Positions 30,373 to 39,405 of a DNA stretch of 64,000 bases are shown here, piece by piece. The first letter of the stretch is position 1. Each line of letters begins with the position of its first letter. The DNA lies in the NCBI GenBank assembly GCA_947501005.1, contig CANMTU010000001.1:2907201-2971200 (forward strand). The letters run 5' to 3'. The notes under the pieces were generated by a model. The model made no database searches, was not told the DNA's origin, and worked only from the letters and a program-made list of their open reading frames with translations. Both the position numbers and the translations under genes were made by a program. This DNA is from an uncultured Erythrobacter sp. (GTDB taxonomy: Bacteria > Pseudomonadota > Alphaproteobacteria > Sphingomonadales > Sphingomonadaceae).

Positions 30373-33078
30373 TCAAAGTACGTATCCGTCCAGGCCGCCG
30401 ATCGTATCCAGCGGGATCGCCGCCAGGTCCGCCGGGGCGGGCGCGGTTGCGATATCGCCGGTCTGGAATGCGGCGGCGGTCGCTTTCGCATCGAGCGGCT
30501 CGGCCGTATTGGCGAACCAGTCGACGAACGTCTCCTCGCCTGCTCCGTAGCCGGTCAAAAATTCGCGCACCTGCGCTTCCGACCGATAGTTGGCGTCGCG
30601 CATATTGCCAGCTACTGGCATATAAGCATCGAGGTACGCCGCCCCATCGCTCGGCGCGAAATCAACCTCATGTAAGCCGTTGCGAAGGTAGTTGCTGGAA
30701 TCTGCAACGCGGTTGATGTTGGCGGCGAACAGATCGTTCTGGAACAGAGTTCGGCTATCGAAGTCGCCGCGCGCGTGCCGCGGCCCGCTTGACGCCAGAG
30801 GATCGAAGTGGATGTCGGGCAATCGGGTTTCCCCGCGCAACCCGAAATCCGAGAAAATGGAATGATTTTCGCGCACCCCCATAGTTGCGAAGCGGCCAAT
30901 ACTGGCATTGACGAACAGTTGGTCGCTATTCCGATCGCCGTTGCCGTCGGTCGCGGCGATCCACTGCCAGCCGCCGTTTCCGCCATATCCGCCATACCTG
31001 TTACCGTCAAAATCGCGAATGTACCCCACGACCGCCCGAAAGGTCGTCGCATCGCTGCTGCCGATATGCGGGTGAAGACGAGCCGTCATGTCGTCGAACC
31101 GGACGTATTCGATGTTATCGAGGTAATCGATACCGTCCGCCCCGACGACCCGATAAGCGCCCATGCCGATATGTTCGATGGTGGTTGAAGCCATCCTGCC
31201 TGAGAATACCGCGATATCGACGCCGTCGCCGCCTTCCATCCGGTCGTCACCGCCATTGCCTCTCAGCACATTGTCGAACCCGTTACCGAACAGGAAGTCG
31301 GCGCCCGATCCGCCCACGGCATTCTCGATGACGGTGCCGCGCGCGATGCTCATATTGCCGATGCTGCCACCGACATTCGAGAAGGTCTCGGGATTAAGAT
31401 CGATCCGCTGGGCGGCTGAGAAGCTCGAATAGTCAAGCGTGTCGATGCCGCCGTGATCGACGATGGTAAAGGCGAGCAGCCGCCCATCGGCATCGGTCGC
31501 GTTCGGGCCGACGCCATAGACGTCGCGCCCGCTGGTGTTGCCGACGCCATAGACCGTATCGCCCGTGCGGGTAGTGGCGGCGACGCCGTACAGCGTCTGA
31601 ATGGCGACGATATCCGCCCCCATCGGGGTGATCGCCTCGGCCCGAGTGAAGCCCTGATTGCTGAAGAAACTGTTCTCGTGCTGGTCGAAATACGACATGA
31701 TCGTCGTCGCCCAGGCGTCGTTGAGATAGGATGCGTCCTGCGTGTAATCCGCGTCCGAATTGTAGTTGCCCGCATGGCCGAGGCCGAGGGCGTGGCCGAT
31801 CTCGTGCAGGTAGGTCTGGAAGGAATAGCTGTCGATCGTGGTGCCGTAAGACGACAGCCAGCTGGTCGATACGTTGATCTGCGAGCTGACGATGTTGTCG
31901 CCGCGCCGGGTGCTGGTGGCGAACGCCCCGTCGGCATTGTCGTCGAACACGATCTGGCCGCCCGCGGTGACCGGGTTGAAGGCGATGCCCAGAACATCGG
32001 ACCACAGATCGAGCGCCCGCGTCGCCAGGAACCGGCCGTCCGCCGTGAGCGCCTCGATGTTGTAGGTGATCGATCCGCCGGGCGTCACGTCGAAATGCCG
32101 CGCGTACGAGGCGCCGCCCCAATATCCCGCGATCAGCTGATCGGCGATCTCGTCGTTGCTGAAGGCGCGCAAGGGCTCCGCCACGGCGGCCTGGACCTGG
32201 TACGCTCCGCTCTCGGATTCCGCCCAGCCGCCGACATCGAGAAAATAGGTCCCCGATTCCGCCGCCGTGAACCGGAGCCCGGAATAGGTGCCCGAACTGT
32301 CGTCGTTGAAGGCGAGGAAGGCGCCGGATGCAGTGCGCACCGTCAGGGTGGTATCCGCGTCGGTCGACGCGTTGGCGGTCGCGGTCGTTGTGAAGCTGTA
32401 GGTCTGCCCGGCCTCGAGCGTGACGCGGTACCAGTCATGATCGCCGGTTTGATCGAGCGTCCCCATGGTCGCCCCCGCACCCAAGGTCAGGCCGGCGGTC
32501 GATGACGCGGTGCCGGCAACGCCATCGGCAAGCGGTCTCGAACTGGACAGCAGATAGCCGCCGGTCGAGGCGGCGTATCCGGTAACGTCGAGATAGAAAG
32601 TCCCGCTGGCAGTCGGCGTATAGACGATTTCCGACCCGAGAAAGCTTCCGATCGCGTCGTCGTTGCTGGCGATCTGAACACCGCCGTCACTGCGCAGCGT
32701 CAGGACGCTGTCTTGAAGATCCGCATTGTCGGTCAGCGTGCGGGGAAGGACCGAGAAGATGTAGGTCTGGCCGGCGGTAAGACTGATCGCGAACCAGTCG
32801 CTGTCGCCGATCGTATCGATCGCGTTGTCGACATACGATCCCGGCTCGAGGCGATAGCCTGTGGTGGCATTGCCGGGCACCGCGTCGAGACTGGATACCG
32901 TGCCATCGCCCGCTTGGGCATGTTTCAGCCCGCAAACGGCGCAGACGTGATCGGGCTGCGCGAGCGGCGCGACCTTCGCGGTGTCGATCGCCGAATCGAA
33001 GGTCAGGTCGCCCGCCTCCAATTGCAGCATAGCGTCCAGCGTATCGCGATCAGCGTCGCGCAACCGTCCGATGTCCAT
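30373..33078 (-). CDS. M10/serralysin-like zinc metalloprotease with two N-terminal PPC-type repeats and RTX-like region
   Basis: 'YLHEIGHALGLGHAGNYN' HExxHxxGxxH, 'TTIMSYFDQ' Met-turn, two 'GDxDWYxVxLxAGQTYxF' repeats, 'GGSGADFLFGNGFDNVLRGNGGDDRMEGGDGVD'. Confidence 0.9.
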   Translation of the reverse strand: MDIGRLRDADRDTLDAMLQLEAGDLTFDSAIDTAKVAPLAQPDHVCAVCGLKHAQAGDGTVSSLDAVPGNATTGYRLEPGSYVDNAIDTIGDSDWFAISLTAGQTYIFSVLPRTLTDNADLQDSVLTLRSDGGVQIASNDDAIGSFLGSEIVYTPTASGTFYLDVTGYAASTGGYLLSSSRPLADGVAGTASSTAGLTLGAGATMGTLDQTGDHDWYRVTLEAGQTYSFTTTATANASTDADTTLTVRTASGAFLAFNDDSSGTYSGLRFTAAESGTYFLDVGGWAESESGAYQVQAAVAEPLRAFSNDEIADQLIAGYWGGASYARHFDVTPGGSITYNIEALTADGRFLATRALDLWSDVLGIAFNPVTAGGQIVFDDNADGAFATSTRRGDNIVSSQINVSTSWLSSYGTTIDSYSFQTYLHEIGHALGLGHAGNYNSDADYTQDASYLNDAWATTIMSYFDQHENSFFSNQGFTRAEAITPMGADIVAIQTLYGVAATTRTGDTVYGVGNTSGRDVYGVGPNATDADGRLLAFTIVDHGGIDTLDYSSFSAAQRIDLNPETFSNVGGSIGNMSIARGTVIENAVGGSGADFLFGNGFDNVLRGNGGDDRMEGGDGVDIAVFSGRMASTTIEHIGMGAYRVVGADGIDYLDNIEYVRFDDMTARLHPHIGSSDATTFRAVVGYIRDFDGNRYGGYGGNGGWQWIAATDGNGDRNSDQLFVNASIGRFATMGVRENHSIFSDFGLRGETRLPDIHFDPLASSGPRHARGDFDSRTLFQNDLFAANINRVADSSNYLRNGLHEVDFAPSDGAAYLDAYMPVAGNMRDANYRSEAQVREFLTGYGAGEETFVDWFANTAEPLDAKATAAAFQTGDIATAPAPADLAAIPLDTIGGLDGYVL

Positions 33079-33093
33079 GTCCGTCGTACCCCT

Positions 33094-33522
33094 TCACGAT
33101 CCGCCGGCTTGCGGCGCGGCGCGATCGGCGCCGTTATGGTCAAGTAACAATAGCGCCACCGCCTGCGCGAGTCGCTCGATATCGCTCCGCTCCAGCGCCC
33201 GATCCATCGCATCGACCGCGACCGGGGGAAAGTGCGAAGCGCGCCGCGTGTCCCGAAAGGAAACTGTCGCGGTGATCGTTCCCTTGCCTGAAACGGAAAG
33301 GTCGAACGCATGATCCGCGGCGATATCCGCCCGCCCCGCCTCGCCGAGCGTCGCGGAAAGGCTTGCCATGAAGCGATCGCAAGCCTCACCGGCGGACAGG
33401 CCCGCCGCGCGAAACCCCTCGCTTGCCCGGCATTGGGGTTCGGCACCGTCGATGGCAACGCATCCCGACACCATCAGGAAAAGCGCAATGCAGCCATACA
33501 GGAATTCCCAAAGCCCGTTCAT
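33094..33522 (-). CDS. Hypothetical exported/lipoprotein-like protein upstream of the M10 protease
   Basis: 142 aa, N-terminal hydrophobic segment ending VSGC; ends 15 bp before the protease start, same strand. Confidence 0.6.
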   Translation of the reverse strand: MNGLWEFLYGCIALFLMVSGCVAIDGAEPQCRASEGFRAAGLSAGEACDRFMASLSATLGEAGRADIAADHAFDLSVSGKGTITATVSFRDTRRASHFPPVAVDAMDRALERSDIERLAQAVALLLLDHNGADRAAPQAGGS

Positions 33523-33840
33523 TGGAAAGCCCTATTGCGCCGCAGCTTAACTGTCCGTGACGGATTCGATGAGGATTTGTCGGTACTCTCTTAACGTGAA
33601 GAAGCGGAGTGTGACGCGGTTCGTCGCTCAGGATGGTCGGACCGATGACTGTAAGGTCGGCGTCGAGCAGGACACCGGCAATCCCGCCAAGGAGCCCGGC
33701 TCGCACCGCGCAATTTTCGAATCCGATTGGGCGGGCAGCGAGACTCTGATGTGGATGTATATGCAGATATTGACCATCAACAGTATCCCACGGACAGTCG
33801 CACATCCTAAAACGGGGGCGCTCTCACTCCGTCATGGTGC

Positions 33841-34494
33841 TTATAGGCTGGGCTCCGAGGCCGGCGCCGCGATGCCGCTGCGAAGCAATTCCTCGACTGC
33901 GCCGGCAATCTCTGCGCTCGGGCGCGAATCCTCCCAGACGCCGTACCGCAAGCCGAGAAAGACGTTCATCCCCATGATCGCCCAGGCGCGGACCTCGTTG
34001 TCGCCCGGCGTGACGATCTGCGCGGCGACGCTCTGATCGAGACGGGCCGCGATGCGGGCGGCTGCGCCCTCGTAGTGCGCCCGGTAGCTGGCGGGATCGG
34101 CGAATTCCGCCTCATCGATGATCCGGTAGATCGCCTTGTTGTGGCGTGCGAAATCGAGAAAAGCAATCAGGACATCCCGCTCGCGATCGACCCCGCCTGA
34201 ACCGGGCGGTACTGCCGCCGCAGCGGTTCTGGCGACCGCCTCGCTCATATCCTGTACCAGCGCCGAGAAGATGGCCTCCTTGCTGTCGAAATAGGTATAG
34301 AAACTGCCGAGTGCGGTGCCCGCCCGGCGGGTGATGTCGCTGATCGACGCTTCATAGAAACCCCGGTCTCCGAACTCCTTGGCTGCTGCGTCGAGGAGCT
34401 TGCGCATGGTCGCCCGGCCGCGAGCCGTCCGCGGTTCCTTGCCGGGGCTGGCGGTTTGCATGGCCAGTGAATCGGGTCGTTTCGTTGTTGCCAT
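33841..34494 (-). CDS. TetR/AcrR-family transcriptional regulator
   Basis: 'KLLDAAAKEFGDRGFYEASISDITRRAGTALGSFYTYFDSKEAIFSALV'. Confidence 0.92.
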   Translation of the reverse strand: MATTKRPDSLAMQTASPGKEPRTARGRATMRKLLDAAAKEFGDRGFYEASISDITRRAGTALGSFYTYFDSKEAIFSALVQDMSEAVARTAAAAVPPGSGGVDRERDVLIAFLDFARHNKAIYRIIDEAEFADPASYRAHYEGAAARIAARLDQSVAAQIVTPGDNEVRAWAIMGMNVFLGLRYGVWEDSRPSAEIAGAVEELLRSGIAAPASEPSL

Positions 34495-34518
34495 CGTGTC
34501 ACGTCAGCTAAGCGAACC

Positions 34519-34533
34519 TTGCGTTACGCGCAA
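34519..34533. promoter_or_regulatory. Candidate operator palindrome between divergent tetR and TonB-receptor genes
   Basis: ttgcg-ttacg-cgcaa, 5-bp perfect arms. Confidence 0.25.
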
Positions 34534-34616
34534 ATCGAAAGTTGAAACCCGGTTCATCTTACAATATCAGGAGGACAAGCGTGGATCGATAGCGGGCGCA
34601 CGAGGAGAGAAATGCA

Positions 34617-36986
34617 ATGATCAGGTTCACTGGTACTGTCAGCGCGTTGGGCATCGTCGCGCCGTTCACATGGGCCGCACTCGCTACCCCGGCACTCGCG
34701 CAGGAAGCCGAACCTGTCCAAACGACCGCGGAGGTGAGCGAGACCGAAGCGACAGACGGGATCATTATCGTTACCGCCCGCCGCCGCGAGGAAAGCCTTC
34801 TCGATGTGCCGATCGCGGTCACCGCTTTCAGCGGCGAGGCTCTGGAGCAGGCGGGGGCGATCGACATTACCGATATCGCGCAGGTTACCCCGAACACCAC
34901 GCTCGAGGCGTCACGCGGTACCAACTCGACCCTCACCGCCTTCATTCGCGGCGTCGGCCAGCAGGATCCCGTCTCCGGCTTCGAACAGGGGGTGGGCATT
35001 TATCTCGACGACGTTTATCTGAACCGCCCCCAGGCTGCCGTGCTCGATATCTACGACGTCGAGCGGATCGAGGTGCTGCGTGGACCTCAGGGCACCCTCT
35101 ATGGTCGCAACACGATCGGCGGCGCGGTGAAATACGTCACCCGCAACCTCCCGCAAGAGTTTTCGCTACGGGCCCGGGCGACTTATGGCACGTACGACCA
35201 GCTCGACGGCGTGTTGAGCGTATCGGCTCCTCTCAGCGATATCGTCCGGATCGGCGGCGCGGTCGCGAAACTGACCCGCGACGGCTTCGGCGAAAACCTG
35301 ACGACCGGCCTCGACAATTACGACAAGGACGTCTTCGGAGCCCGCGCGACAGTCGAGTTGGGCGGCTATGACGAGCCGGTCCTGGTTCGGATTTCCGGCG
35401 ACTACACCAAGGATGACAGCAATCCGCGTGGCGGGCATCGTCTCATCCCCGGCCTGGCGAGCGGTGCGCCGGTGCTCGACGACGTCTTCGACACGCGCGG
35501 CGGCCTCGTCGATCCCGAACAATCGGTCGAGGGTTACGGTCTGGCGATGAATATCAGCGCCGAACTCACCGACACTCTTACGCTGCGCTCGATCAGCGCC
35601 TGGCGCAAGGACGACACCTACACGCCGATCGATTTCGACGCGTTGCCTGCAGTTGATGTCGATGTGCCCGGCATCTATCTCAATGAACAGATCAGCCAGG
35701 AATTCCAGCTGCTTTACGAAGGCGATCAATTGTCGGGGCTGGTCGGTTTCTATTACCTCGATGCTACCGCCGACACGCTGTTCGACGTTCGTATCTTCAA
35801 CACCTTCGCCGGCCTGACCGCGTTCACCCAGGCCGATGTCGACACCCAGACCTATGCGGTCTTCGCCGACTTCACCTATGATCTGACCGACCGGTTGAGC
35901 CTGTCGGTCGGCGGCCGCTATACCTGGGACGAGCGGACGGCCAGCATCCTTCGGCAGAATTATCTCGGCGGCGGATCGCCTGTCTTCGGTGGGGCGGGCG
36001 TGCCGTTCGGAGCGCCCGGTACCAATTTCGACGGTAGTCGCGAGTTCAGGAAATTCACGCCCCGCGCTTCGGTCAGCTTTCAGCCGACGCCCGACCACAA
36101 TCTTTACGCCAGCTTTTCGCAAGGGTTCAAAGGCGGCGGGTTCGACCCGCGCGGAGTCGGCGTCAACGCACCCGACCTCGATGACAACGGCGCTCGCAGC
36201 GACGATGAGGTCGCGGCATTTCTCAGCTTCGCCCCCGAGCAGGTCGACAGCTACGAACTGGGATACAAGGGCAGCTTGATGAACGACGCGCTCTATCTGG
36301 CGGCGGCGGCATTCTATGCCGATTACACCGATGTACAGATCCCGGGTTCGGTCGCGTGCGAGGTGGGCGGAATACCCAGCTTTTGCGGGGTCGTCTCGAA
36401 TGCCGGCGGAGCCACGTTCAAGGGGCTTGAGCTCGAAACCACGGCACGGCTTGGCCGGGACCTGATGAGCCTGGGCGACCGGCTTTCGTTGTCGCTCACC
36501 GGCGGCTTCATCGATGCCGAGTACACCGAATACATCACCAATATCGGCGGGGTCCCGACTGATGTGGCCGACTTTCGAGAAGTGCAGAACACGCCCAAAT
36601 ACACCGGCAGCGCGACGCTCGCCTACTCGACCCCGGCGGGTGCGGGCGATCTCGATTTCTCGACCACCCTTTCCTATCGCTCCAAAACCTACCAGTTCGA
36701 AATTCCCAACCCCTATATCGACCAGGACGGCTACGCCCTGCTCGATGCGAACCTCGTCTACTCCGCGCCTGGCCAAGCATGGAGCATCGGGCTTCACGGT
36801 CGCAATCTGACCGACAAGGAATACAAGACGTCAGGTTACACCTTCATCGGTGCCGATCCGGTGACCGGTGCGATACCCCTGCGCCCGAACGGTTTCCCCG
36901 CCCCAACGCTGGGCACCGAAGGCACGCTGACTGCCTTCTACGGTAACCCACGCCAAGTGTTCCTCACCGGTACGATCCGCTTCTGA
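34617..36986 (+). CDS. TonB-dependent receptor
   Basis: 'IIVTARRREESLLDVPIAVTAFSGEAL' plug start, 'GRNTIGGAVKYVTR', C-terminal 'YGNPRQVFLTGTIRF'. Confidence 0.93.
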   Translation: MIRFTGTVSALGIVAPFTWAALATPALAQEAEPVQTTAEVSETEATDGIIIVTARRREESLLDVPIAVTAFSGEALEQAGAIDITDIAQVTPNTTLEASRGTNSTLTAFIRGVGQQDPVSGFEQGVGIYLDDVYLNRPQAAVLDIYDVERIEVLRGPQGTLYGRNTIGGAVKYVTRNLPQEFSLRARATYGTYDQLDGVLSVSAPLSDIVRIGGAVAKLTRDGFGENLTTGLDNYDKDVFGARATVELGGYDEPVLVRISGDYTKDDSNPRGGHRLIPGLASGAPVLDDVFDTRGGLVDPEQSVEGYGLAMNISAELTDTLTLRSISAWRKDDTYTPIDFDALPAVDVDVPGIYLNEQISQEFQLLYEGDQLSGLVGFYYLDATADTLFDVRIFNTFAGLTAFTQADVDTQTYAVFADFTYDLTDRLSLSVGGRYTWDERTASILRQNYLGGGSPVFGGAGVPFGAPGTNFDGSREFRKFTPRASVSFQPTPDHNLYASFSQGFKGGGFDPRGVGVNAPDLDDNGARSDDEVAAFLSFAPEQVDSYELGYKGSLMNDALYLAAAAFYADYTDVQIPGSVACEVGGIPSFCGVVSNAGGATFKGLELETTARLGRDLMSLGDRLSLSLTGGFIDAEYTEYITNIGGVPTDVADFREVQNTPKYTGSATLAYSTPAGAGDLDFSTTLSYRSKTYQFEIPNPYIDQDGYALLDANLVYSAPGQAWSIGLHGRNLTDKEYKTSGYTFIGADPVTGAIPLRPNGFPAPTLGTEGTLTAFYGNPRQVFLTGTIRF

Positions 36987-37427
36987 AGGTTCGGGGTACA
37001 TGCCGTTCTGCAATCGGGACTTCGGCACAGACCTGGGGGATGGCGCGACGAGGGGCCGGGGGATTCAAGACTCCCGCCTTCGCAGGGGATTTGGGCAAGG
37101 GGACGGCGCGGTAGCGGCCACGGCCTCGCGCCAGCTGGCGGCGATCGGCGGGGCTTCGCCCCCGGCAATGCCGAGCGCGGCGTCCCATTGCTCGGAAGCG
37201 CTGTCGATGCCTCGCGACAGGCGCGCCGGCACGAGGTTGACTTTCCCGAGATGTCTCCCAACACGAGTGCGGTTACTGCGGTGCTATTCCCACCTTTTCA
37301 GGTCGGCGTCCGGGCAGGCCGTGATCGAATCCCGATCTTGCTAATCGTGATATTTGCGGGGCTATAATCAGGTGGCGAGCTTTGTGAACCGACCCAGACC
37401 CCACGATCCAAACTGGCTTCCCGCAAC

Positions 37428-37742
37428 CTAACCGGCTGGCAATGCCTTCAAGCCGGCTTCGATGGCGGCCAGATGTTCGTCGGTGATGAGGCCGCCCGAA
37501 TGGGGCTGCAGCTTACGCAGGCTCACGACCTTGAACCGATCGTAGCCCGGAGACGATGCGATATCCGGGAGTGATGCCAGAACGACGGCCCGGGCGGCCG
37601 GATCGGCCATCAGCGCCTCGATGCTGGAATCAAGGGTCAGGGCGGCGGTGCTCGCCGATGGCTGGGCAGCCGGAACACTCGATTGCGCGCCAGCGGGAAA
37701 CAGCGGGGCAAGGAGGAGAGCGGCCGCAATAAAGGTTTTCAT
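37428..37742 (-). CDS. Small secreted hypothetical protein
   Basis: MKTFIAAALLLAPLFPAGAQS signal peptide, 104 aa. Confidence 0.6.
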   Translation of the reverse strand: MKTFIAAALLLAPLFPAGAQSSVPAAQPSASTAALTLDSSIEALMADPAARAVVLASLPDIASSPGYDRFKVVSLRKLQPHSGGLITDEHLAAIEAGLKALPAG

Positions 37743-38103
37743 AAATCACTCCGGGCTTTGATTATCGGCAAAGATTTGATCCGATTTTGTGAATGCGTCA
37801 AGATGTCAGCGCGATCGATTACCTTCGCCTTCAAACAATCAAGTCATCAGATTACAAAAGTGTCTGGCCGCGTTCTTGTCGCGTCGTCAAATCATTTCGG
37901 TTCGATCCTCCAACTCGATCAAAGTCCAGATCAAGCGGCCACGCGAACCTGGCCGCCCCCATTCGTTTGGAAGCGTCAAACGCAAGAGGCAGCCGCTGAA
38001 GCAAGGCTTGCCTTCAGCCGCCTTGTCGAAACACAAGACGTAGATACCCGCTGCCCCAATCGCGACTTTCCGGCTAAAGTCCGCCGCGTTGGGGGCATTC
38101 CGG

Positions 38104-38688
38104 TCAGTTCGCCTCGGTGCCGCTGGGCCTGGTCAGTTGCTCGCAAGATGGCATTCCGGAAACCGGAACGACGGCAGTGGGATCGAGCGCCGCGTAGTCC
38201 GAGTTCAGCGGGGAGAGGGGGCGGTTGGCCATCCATTTGCCGTGGCGCCGGATGAGGTCGAACTGAAGGACGGCGCCGGGGACGGTGGTCTGCCCGCGCT
38301 CGCCGCCGGTCTGGTCGAAACGCACGGTCATGGTCTGGCCCTCCTGCCAGGAAGACCACGCCAGTTTGGCATCATCCGCGAGTGGTGCCCAGCGCCAGCG
38401 CCGCGCGGACACGATGGCCGTGGCCTGGTATCCGTAGCCATGCTGCCGCGCCGCCTGCTGCAATCGGGTCGGCGCCAGGTGAAAGCGTGGCTGATCGAGT
38501 TCCAGAATGACGCGGCTGCCGATCATTTCGAAGGCGGAACTGCCACATTGTCGCAAGTGCGCAGCCCAGACCTTCTCGATCAGGGCATCCGCCTCGACAG
38601 CGACCGACCCGTCATCGTTCTGACCCGTCGCGGCGCTGGCCGCGAAGGCGGCGCAGCCCAGCGCCATCGACCGGATCGGCGGACCCAT
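38104..38688 (-). CDS. Uncharacterised exported protein, 'family B' copy 1
   Basis: 194 aa; aligns along its length with 46803-47459 (shared LELDQPR, GYxYxxxAxxxADRWRWA-like core, W..WxxGxTxTVR, terminal PSC). Confidence 0.7.
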   Translation of the reverse strand: MGPPIRSMALGCAAFAASAATGQNDDGSVAVEADALIEKVWAAHLRQCGSSAFEMIGSRVILELDQPRFHLAPTRLQQAARQHGYGYQATAIVSARRWRWAPLADDAKLAWSSWQEGQTMTVRFDQTGGERGQTTVPGAVLQFDLIRRHGKWMANRPLSPLNSDYAALDPTAVVPVSGMPSCEQLTRPSGTEAN

Positions 38689-38694
38689 GACAGC

Positions 38695-39090
38695 CTAAAG
38701 CGTCAGCAGGAAGGCGACGATGTCCGCGCGCTTTTGCGCATCTTCGACCTTGAGCATCATCTTGGTACCTGGCGCATAGGCCGACGGATGGGCAAGAAAC
38801 GCGTCCAGCTCTTCGGCGGTCCAGGCGCCGCCTTCCTTCGCCTTCAGGCCATCGCTGAATGCGTAGTCCGGCACCGACGCGATCGACCGCTGCGAAATAC
38901 CCCTGAGCGAGGGTGCAATCGCACCCGAGTGACAGGCGCGGCAGTCTTCGGCGTAATATTCGCGGCCCGCCTCCTCGTCTCCGACCAGGGGTTCCGCCGA
39001 TACGTCGGGCTCGGAACCCAGGGCAGGGGCGGTCAGCGCGGCGCCGGCGAACGCCGCCAAGGCAACAAGACAGACAGGCCAGCCAAGCAT
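38695..39090 (-). CDS. Class I c-type cytochrome (exported)
   Basis: Signal peptide MLGWPVCLVALAAFAGAALTAPALG; 'YYAEDCRACHSG' heme site; 'PGTKMMLKV' distal Met. Confidence 0.85.
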   Translation of the reverse strand: MLGWPVCLVALAAFAGAALTAPALGSEPDVSAEPLVGDEEAGREYYAEDCRACHSGAIAPSLRGISQRSIASVPDYAFSDGLKAKEGGAWTAEELDAFLAHPSAYAPGTKMMLKVEDAQKRADIVAFLLTL

Positions 39091-39405
39091 GATTTGCAAT
39101 CTCCCGACAGATGCGCGCGCCTTTCGATGCGCGCCACATGTCCCGGCAGGGTAGGATATCACGGCCGCACCGACAAGCTTCAAAGCGCACTCCGGGCGCA
39201 CTTACAGGCTCATAATTTGAGAACGTGTTATCGTTCTCCTCCTAACGGAATTGCGTGCCCGTCTCCATCGTTCGAATAATAGTGGATCGAATGTCAGCAT
39301 GGTTGCGATTGACGCGGCAAGCCCTTTCCGCATATACAGACACGTGTGCTTGTTACGGTAATCAGCCGGGCAGAGCCGGCGGACGATGGCGAACAGTGAT
39401 GCCGA

